Position numbers and translations under genes: made by a program
IMG/VR virus record: IMGVR_UViG_3300028800_000172
Span: 1-41,779 of that record
Origin: a virus
Strand: one strand, 5' to 3'
DNA length: 41,779 bases
Notes under the pieces: model-generated
Database searches by the model: none
Seen by the model: only the letters and a program-made list of their open reading frames with translations
Told to the model about the DNA's origin: nothing
Part shown: positions 35,778 through 41,779 of the stretch, piece after piece
Numbering within the stretch: the first letter of the stretch is position 1
Layout of the letters: every line of letters starts with the position of its first letter

Positions 35778-37082
35778 ATGGCCGATGTCAACACAGCGAT
35801 TTATCAACCGTTGCAGGCACCGCAGCAACAGTTAGGCCCGTTGCAGGTGCTGCAGATGATCGGGCAGCTTAACGCCAATAAATTATTTCAACAGGAATTT
35901 GATTCAAGGCAGGCTATCGGTGACGCATACAAAGCTAGTAATGGCCCTAATGGCCTTGACGCCCAAAAGCTGCGCTCGCTATTGCCGAATGTTGGCTATC
36001 ACGCGCCAGAGGCGGTCGCGAGTGGCATTGCCAACGAATCTGCCTCAACTGATCTTGACTCAAAATATCAGCAGGCCGCGAGCCAAGTGATTGGCGAACT
36101 CTCAACCCATAAAACAATTACGCCTGTCGATATCTCGCAAGCGAAACAGAGATTGGCGGCGATGAGGGTGCCGGGAGGCGCGATCACTAGCATTTTTTCG
36201 TCGGCTCCCACCGATCCTAAAGAGCTGAAGGCTTGGGCAGCAACTCACGCGAATCTGGCCAAAGGTATAGGCGAAACGACTCAGCTCGTGCCGGGTGCGG
36301 TCAACGAGCAAACCGGCGTGCGACCGCTCCAGCCTGCAGGCCAAGTGTTGCGTCAAGCTGTTACTGGCGAAGGCGTCAACCCGGCGCTTCCGCTGGGAGA
36401 GCAGGAAAAGCGCATGGCATCGCAGAATACTGCGATTGCGTTGCGTGAGCGCAATGCTCATTACGCCGAGGATATGGTGCCAATCAATGGCTTTCTTGAC
36501 GCCGTTGAGGCCCTTCCGCCCAAGTCTACTGGGCCGGGACAGGAAGAGCTTAACAAACTTAAAACCGCGCTCTATCCGTTCTCTGATTGGGTTCCCGGAC
36601 TTGATAAGGCGCTTGGTGATCCTGAGAACATGGCGAATTTCACCAAGGGACAGAAGTATGCAACGCAGCTTGCGTCTCAAGTTGCTAACAACATTGGCCC
36701 TCATACCAACCAGGGTTTGACGACTGCGTTTAGCGCTTCTCCAAATATGAGCATGACGCAACTTGCCGCAAAGGACTTGGGCAAGGTTCTGTATGGTCTT
36801 CGCAATATGCAACAAGTGATGATGTTGCAGGCGAAGAAGGAGAACGTCCCGGATACGAATCTACTGAATTGGGCTTCTGAAGATTGGTCTACGCGCGTCA
36901 ATCCGGCGGGGTTCATGTGGGACCGGCTGGACGATACCGAGAAGGGTCGAGTTCTTCATAAGATAGAAACGATTAAAGACCCTTATCGGCGTAGCGCTGA
37001 AATGAAGAAGCTGCGCAATTCGGTGGAAATGGGGATTCAATCCGGCATTATCGCCGGACCGCCACAAGAGCAACAGCAGTAA
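35778..37082 (+). CDS. Internal virion / ejection protein candidate
   Basis: This is a 434-residue protein. It starts MADVNTAIYQPLQAPQQQLGPLQVLQMIGQLNANKLFQQEF and is Gln/Ala-rich and helical throughout, with SRQAIGDAYKASNG and QKYATQLASQVANNIG. Composition and place match podophage ejection proteins (P22 gp20-like role). There is no enzyme motif. It overlaps the next gene by one base (TAATG). Confidence 0.65.
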   Translation: MADVNTAIYQPLQAPQQQLGPLQVLQMIGQLNANKLFQQEFDSRQAIGDAYKASNGPNGLDAQKLRSLLPNVGYHAPEAVASGIANESASTDLDSKYQQAASQVIGELSTHKTITPVDISQAKQRLAAMRVPGGAITSIFSSAPTDPKELKAWAATHANLAKGIGETTQLVPGAVNEQTGVRPLQPAGQVLRQAVTGEGVNPALPLGEQEKRMASQNTAIALRERNAHYAEDMVPINGFLDAVEALPPKSTGPGQEELNKLKTALYPFSDWVPGLDKALGDPENMANFTKGQKYATQLASQVANNIGPHTNQGLTTAFSASPNMSMTQLAAKDLGKVLYGLRNMQQVMMLQAKKENVPDTNLLNWASEDWSTRVNPAGFMWDRLDDTEKGRVLHKIETIKDPYRRSAEMKKLRNSVEMGIQSGIIAGPPQEQQQ

Positions 37083-39838
37083 TGGCAGATCTTTCGCCCC
37101 AGGACCTGGACATGATCACTCGCACCGTGATCGGTGAGGCGGGACAAGAACCGAATATTGGTAAGGCAGCCGTGGCTCATGTCATCCTCAATAGGATGAA
37201 ACAGAAAAACGCGCCTGATGCTGCCAGCGTTATCCTTGCCCCCAAGCAGTTCACGACTTGGCAAGACCGGCCACGCGAGTTGCAGGCGATTTCTCCGAAG
37301 TCGAAAGCCTATCAGGACGCTTACAATATCGTTCATAACGTTGTTGATGGCGATATTCCAGACCCAACCAACGGCGCATTGAACTATGCCAATGTCGATC
37401 AGGTGCAGCGGTCGGGCAATACTTCGGCCATGAAGTGGATTAATGGCATGTCCAATGTGAACAAAATCGGTTCGCATACGTTTGGCAATGCTGATGGAGT
37501 CCCGGTGGCGAGCAATGATTTCGACACCGATAAGCAATTCCTGGAATCATTCGGCAAAAAGTCGGTTGCGACCCCGGAAGCTTCATCCAACTTTGACGAC
37601 GATAAGAAGTTTCTGCAATCGTTTACCTCAAAGAGTGCTGCACCTGCTGCAGTAACACCTTCGGATTCATCTATTCCGGTTCCTGAAGCAAACATGACGC
37701 CGGAACAGAAAGCGGATTTCAACGCTAGCCTCCAAAAGGGCGCGGATGAATCTCAGAAGTCCGCGTTACAACGCTTTCGGGAGGCGCTTGATCCGGTAAG
37801 CGCGGTTAGCTCGGCCGCAAGCTCGGTTTTTGACAAAGCTAAACAAAGCTGGAACTCAATCGGAAACGGCGTATCAAGCCCCAATATCGCACCCACCTTT
37901 GAAACGTTCCCATCCAAGGTAACTACGATTGCCGGCAATGAAGAGCCGGCTACTGGCCTTAGGATGAAAGACCCAGGAAAGGTTCTTGGTGTCCTTGGTG
38001 GACTTGCTGGAGTTGCCACATCTCCCATCAGCGCCGCTGAAAGCGGAATTGAATCGCTTACCGGTAACAAGGATTTTGCAGAGAAGCTGACTGATCTAGT
38101 CCCTGTACCTAAATTACTCAGGGGAGTTAATGAAGCTCGTCCCGCCGTGAAGGCGGTTCGTTCGGTAGAAGATTTGTTGCCTCCTGAAGCATTGGAAAAT
38201 GCTACCCGCAATCCAACACTGGCTCCTGTAGACGTATCAGATCAGGCCCGTAAACGTGCGGACATGATCGCAACTGATGCGTTGGCACCGAGAGCACAAA
38301 AGGCCGTGCTGGATTTTGTGGATCAACGCAAGGGTGAGCTGAAGGGCGATGTTCAATCTGCCGTCGAGACCTTGGGCGAGTTGCCGACTCCGTTTGACGT
38401 GGTGAAGCAGATTCAGCAGCGGGCACGCGATACGGGCGCGAAGGTCATCAATCCCGTCGTTGAGAATGCAGAACCCGTACCGATCAAGCCGCTATTGAAG
38501 CAAATCGATCGTATGATCGGGTCGCCTGAAGCTATTGCTGGCGAGACGCCACGTATTCCGTTGACACCAACTCAGGTGCGCTTACTGAATCTTCGACGCG
38601 ATATTACGACTGGCGAGATGGCGCCACTTAATGAGCGCGCAGGCCTTTCAGTTGGTCCGATCAATGATGCCCTGAAGCAGAGCCAAGCTGCGGCTGATGC
38701 CGGAACGAAGGCCGGTTACATGGGGAAGGACAGGACGGCAGATTTCATAGAAGCGCGCCGTCTTTTGAATAGCGCGCGTCGTGGCTACACTTCGGAAGAT
38801 GATTTGGTTGCTGGTCTAAAGGATCTGGCAAAAAAGCAAAATATCGTCGGACCCATTGATGATGCGCTGAAGATGATTCAGAAGGGGCCGGAAGAATTTC
38901 GAGGAGCAGATTTCCTCCATGGCGTTCAATCGCGTTTGCGCGAGGAAGCTACTGCCCTTTCTAAAAGCTCTACTGGTTCTGATCGTCTCATGTCGGGCGA
39001 TCTGTTCGACGCTCGCGACAAGATTGTGGGAGCGATTGATAAGGCTTCCAGCGGTGAATATCGGCCAGCGTTGGCTCAATATCGTACTGACAAGGAAGTG
39101 GCCGATGCCTTCGATAAGGGCCTGAACATTTCGCAGATGCCGGGGAAGACTTCGGAGTCGATCCTCGAACATTCTGGCGAAAGCTGGAAGGATTGGGCAA
39201 AAGAATCCAGCACTCATCCTGATGAGTTGGCTTCGGCTCGGCTTGGTGCGCTGTCATGGATGGCCCATGAAATTGAAGGCGTGAGGGCTGGAAAGAAACT
39301 ACTCGAAACCCCGAAGAACCCGGTTCTTCAGGCCAAGTTGGGAGCACTTTTCGGTAAGGATAAATCGGAACAGTATCTTAACCTGCTTGAGGACACCAAC
39401 AACAAGGCCAAGAGCGCCCAGATTGGCAATAATTCGGCCACCTTCCAACGGATGCGAGAGGCTGAAGCCTCACCGATCAGGGTGCCTGGACAGAACAAGA
39501 GTAGCCAGGCCACGCTCCAAAGCATCTTCCCGATTGCCGCCGGCATCGCGGCTGAGTCCATACCTCAGTTGGCAGCATTTCACGGCATTCCATCAATGAT
39601 TGGACTTGGCGCGGCTGCAGCACGCGGCGGCTACGCCGTCGCTAAGCATGTAGTCCAACATCATCAATATAAGAGCGATTTAGCTCGCAGGTTAGCTGAA
39701 GCTCGGCGGCTCACGACGCCGTTTTCCCAGCAACCTGATTTGCTGCAGCTTATGCGGGCTAGGCGCGAATTGCCTAGCCCGAGTTACAAACTCCAGGATT
39801 TGCTTTCTCCTGCGTTCCTCTCGGCGCCTACGCCATAG
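37082..39838 (+). CDS. Ejection protein with N-terminal SleB-type cell wall hydrolase
   Basis: This is a 918-residue protein. Residues 1-140 (MITRTVIGEAGQEPNIGKAAVAHVILNRMKQKNAPDAASVILAPKQFTTWQ) are a SleB-like Hydrolase_2 fold; the catalytic Glu is in GEAGQ. The rest is long, low-complexity and helical, with several amphipathic segments and Ser/Ala-rich linkers. The last 80 residues have a hydrophobic stretch (IFPIAAGIAAESIPQLAAF) and a basic tail. It likely opens the peptidoglycan during DNA entry, as T7 gp16 or P22 gp16 analogues do. Confidence 0.75.
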   Translation: MADLSPQDLDMITRTVIGEAGQEPNIGKAAVAHVILNRMKQKNAPDAASVILAPKQFTTWQDRPRELQAISPKSKAYQDAYNIVHNVVDGDIPDPTNGALNYANVDQVQRSGNTSAMKWINGMSNVNKIGSHTFGNADGVPVASNDFDTDKQFLESFGKKSVATPEASSNFDDDKKFLQSFTSKSAAPAAVTPSDSSIPVPEANMTPEQKADFNASLQKGADESQKSALQRFREALDPVSAVSSAASSVFDKAKQSWNSIGNGVSSPNIAPTFETFPSKVTTIAGNEEPATGLRMKDPGKVLGVLGGLAGVATSPISAAESGIESLTGNKDFAEKLTDLVPVPKLLRGVNEARPAVKAVRSVEDLLPPEALENATRNPTLAPVDVSDQARKRADMIATDALAPRAQKAVLDFVDQRKGELKGDVQSAVETLGELPTPFDVVKQIQQRARDTGAKVINPVVENAEPVPIKPLLKQIDRMIGSPEAIAGETPRIPLTPTQVRLLNLRRDITTGEMAPLNERAGLSVGPINDALKQSQAAADAGTKAGYMGKDRTADFIEARRLLNSARRGYTSEDDLVAGLKDLAKKQNIVGPIDDALKMIQKGPEEFRGADFLHGVQSRLREEATALSKSSTGSDRLMSGDLFDARDKIVGAIDKASSGEYRPALAQYRTDKEVADAFDKGLNISQMPGKTSESILEHSGESWKDWAKESSTHPDELASARLGALSWMAHEIEGVRAGKKLLETPKNPVLQAKLGALFGKDKSEQYLNLLEDTNNKAKSAQIGNNSATFQRMREAEASPIRVPGQNKSSQATLQSIFPIAAGIAAESIPQLAAFHGIPSMIGLGAAAARGGYAVAKHVVQHHQYKSDLARRLAEARRLTTPFSQQPDLLQLMRARRELPSPSYKLQDLLSPAFLSAPTP

Positions 39839-39961
39839 GAATGCGTACCAAACGTATATGCGCTCCAATTCGATAAGCGCGTAATCCAACAAGAAGAATC
39901 CAAGCGGTCGCATCAAGCCTCCTCAGCGCCCGCGCCCATCCTACCATAAATAGAGCATCAT

Positions 39962-41779
39962 ATGCACTCTGCAACCAGGCAAGTTATTGCCGGGATACTG
40001 ATCTATTTTCTGACGATTTATCAGGTATTTGGGCAGGCCGCGCTGCTTCCGAATGCTGAACAGCAATATTTTGACAACAGCGGCCATCCATTGGCGTCCG
40101 GCAGCGTCACTTATTACGTACCCGGCACGACCACGAAAAAAACCACGTGGCAAAATTCTTCACAAACAGTCAACAATCAAAATCCTGTGCCGCTCGACAT
40201 TGGCGGTCATTCGATCGCGTATGGACAGGGTAGCTATCGACAAATTGTCCAAGATGTAAACGGCGATGTCATCTGGGACCAGCCCACGACGGCTTATGGG
40301 TCTTCCCAGCCGAGCGGCGCGACGGGAACGGATACTGCGCCTGTCGGCTCGGTGATGGCCTACGGCGGCTTTGCGGCGCCTACGAATTGGCAGTTCGCGG
40401 CCGGCCAGGCTTTAAGCCGAACCACGTTTGCCGCGCTGATGACGGCGATTACGATTCAAGCCACAGGCATCTCCTGCACCAATACCTCTACGACCCTGAC
40501 AGGCTTTACGGACACCTCAACCATCCGCATTGGTGCGCCGATCGAGGCGACGTGTCTTCCTACATCCACCACGGTCTCTAGCATCACGAACGCGACCACG
40601 ATCGTGGTTTCAAACGCTGCTGCTGCAACCTCAACCGTGACCGCGACTATCTTTCCTTGGGGTAATGGCGATCAGGTTTCGACCTTCAACGTTCCAGACT
40701 TGCGTGGGCGCGCACCGGTAGGCGCGGACTGCATGGATTTCGTGGCGCTGGGCAGCACGTGCGCTGGGAATCTGACAACGGCTTTTTATGGGGCTAATCC
40801 TGGGGCGGGTGGTCAGGAGGGAGGAGCGCAATCTGAGACTTTGGCTCAAGGCAATTTGCCGAATTTCGTTCCGAAGTTCACAGGATCTTCTGGGGCCGTC
40901 AACGTTACATCGACTCCTACCAACGTGGCGCAAGGGTCGAACGTAAATGTCAATCAGCCTGGCACCGGATCGCCAACGGCCTTTCCGAGCCTCTCGTATA
41001 GTTCGATCGCTTCAACTGGCACTTTCACGCCGAGTGGCACTATCTCAACATTTTTAGGTGGCGTTGCGGTTTCGGCCACCTTGGGATCTACCGGTTCTGG
41101 ATATCCCGCGAGTTCAACCGTCACACTGACTCTTTCCGGAGGGACGTGCTCTGTTGAACCACAGTTCAGCATGAGCACGACAAGCGGTGGTGCTCTAACC
41201 GGGAGTGCCACTCTCGTCACCGCTGGTCAATGTACGACAGCCCCATCCAATCCAGCAGCGACCACGAGTGGCACAGGATCAGGCGGAACGCTCAATGTCA
41301 CTTATAGCGCGGCTCCTTTCGCTACCGTCCCCCCATCCAGCACTTTCAATTACATCATCAAGGTTGCTCCCAACTCGACCGGTGCTGGCGGTGTTGTTTC
41401 CTTTGGCGGGATGTTCGGGGATATCATCTGCGACTCTACGCTGACCTGTGGTCCTATTGCCGGGATCAACACGGTTGGGTGTACACCAGCAACCACAAGC
41501 CAGCTTGGTTGCGTTGAACCTGATGGCGTTACCACCAAGATCGTTGGAGGGCAGCTTACGGCTGTTGCCGGCGTGGCTTCGTCGGTCGGGATTAGCTCAA
41601 CCATAATTACTGGAGGGTTCGACGGAGATATCCTCTCAGTAAGTGGTGGCACCCTCGGACAAGTGGCAACTACCGGCTCCGGATCTGTGGTGCTGGCAAC
41701 GAGTCCAACGCTTGTAACTCCAACGATTGGGGTTGCTATGGCAACCTCGGTTAATGGGAACGCCTTTTCAGGTGGGCCG
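39962..41779 (+). CDS. Tail fibre with collar domain, 3' end outside window
   Basis: Open from ATG 39962 to the window edge (606 codons). It starts with a hydrophobic signal-like segment (RQVIAGILIYFLTIYQVFGQA). Next come LLPNAEQQYFDNSGHPLASGSVTYYVPGTTTKKT, a head-binding-like part, and a phage collar domain (PVGSVMAYGGFAAPTNWQFAAGQALSRTTFAAL ... FNVPDLRGRAPVGAD) split by a Thr/Ser-rich insert of about 75 residues. The rest is Thr/Ser/Gly-rich, repeat-like fibre (GSVVLATSPTLVTPTIG). Receptor binding is expected. The 123-bp gap before it has no gene on this strand. Confidence 0.8.
   Translation, partial: MHSATRQVIAGILIYFLTIYQVFGQAALLPNAEQQYFDNSGHPLASGSVTYYVPGTTTKKTTWQNSSQTVNNQNPVPLDIGGHSIAYGQGSYRQIVQDVNGDVIWDQPTTAYGSSQPSGATGTDTAPVGSVMAYGGFAAPTNWQFAAGQALSRTTFAALMTAITIQATGISCTNTSTTLTGFTDTSTIRIGAPIEATCLPTSTTVSSITNATTIVVSNAAAATSTVTATIFPWGNGDQVSTFNVPDLRGRAPVGADCMDFVALGSTCAGNLTTAFYGANPGAGGQEGGAQSETLAQGNLPNFVPKFTGSSGAVNVTSTPTNVAQGSNVNVNQPGTGSPTAFPSLSYSSIASTGTFTPSGTISTFLGGVAVSATLGSTGSGYPASSTVTLTLSGGTCSVEPQFSMSTTSGGALTGSATLVTAGQCTTAPSNPAATTSGTGSGGTLNVTYSAAPFATVPPSSTFNYIIKVAPNSTGAGGVVSFGGMFGDIICDSTLTCGPIAGINTVGCTPATTSQLGCVEPDGVTTKIVGGQLTAVAGVASSVGISSTIITGGFDGDILSVSGGTLGQVATTGSGSVVLATSPTLVTPTIGVAMATSVNGNAFSGGP

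Noticed and set aside
36102-36815. 237-residue minus-strand frame within the ejection gene
   Set aside because: His/Arg/Ser-rich shadow frame antisense to a gene that fits the late operon; no ribosome site.

Overview
The window is one continuous piece of a double-stranded DNA phage or prophage with a podovirus (P22-like) morphogenesis module. The likely host is an alphaproteobacterium, probably of the Rhizobiales. This rests on two stand-alone genes that resemble the two halves of GcrA (a cell-cycle regulator confined to Alphaproteobacteria), on DnaA-domain-IV-type replication genes, and on an IS1595-type element whose cargo genes look rhizobial. No integrase, DNA polymerase or holin was recognised. 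Both ends are cut inside genes (positions 1 and 41779), so the genome is incomplete here.

Left arm (1-3450, leftward): a run of small accessory genes, many overlapping by ATGA or TGATG, including three very short membrane peptides and a protein with an 8-residue tandem repeat. Switch (3343-4623): a leftward CI-like repressor faces a rightward Cro-like gene, and a GIY-YIG/HTH fusion sits where cII would be. A 16-bp sequence occurs inverted on both sides of the repressor gene, which marks likely operators.

Early region (4617-14359, mostly rightward): an outer-membrane-type protein, regulators, two DnaA-C-like proteins, the split GcrA-like pair, an NPPY methyltransferase, RusA, HNH nucleases, a candidate annealing protein, and an O-like replication gene. 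That gene contains tandem 10-bp iterons followed by an AT-rich stretch, as in lambdoid origins. The region ends with a phage sigma factor.

Late region (14516-41779, rightward): small terminase, large terminase, portal, scaffold, coat, gp4-like and gp10-like tail proteins, ejection proteins (the last with an N-terminal cell-wall hydrolase) and a collar-type tail fibre. Two insertions interrupt it. A 3.28-kb IS1595-family transposon with cargo genes (22702-25985) landed exactly on an ATGA stop/start overlap, and its 8-bp target duplication rebuilt both the stop codon and the start codon. A 274-nt ORF-less group I intron (27500-27773) splits the major coat protein gene after codon 23. A small block of enzyme genes (HAD, Asp/Asn hydroxylase, GNAT) lies between the tail and ejection genes.

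All calls come from reading the sequence and recalled family motifs. No database search was possible.
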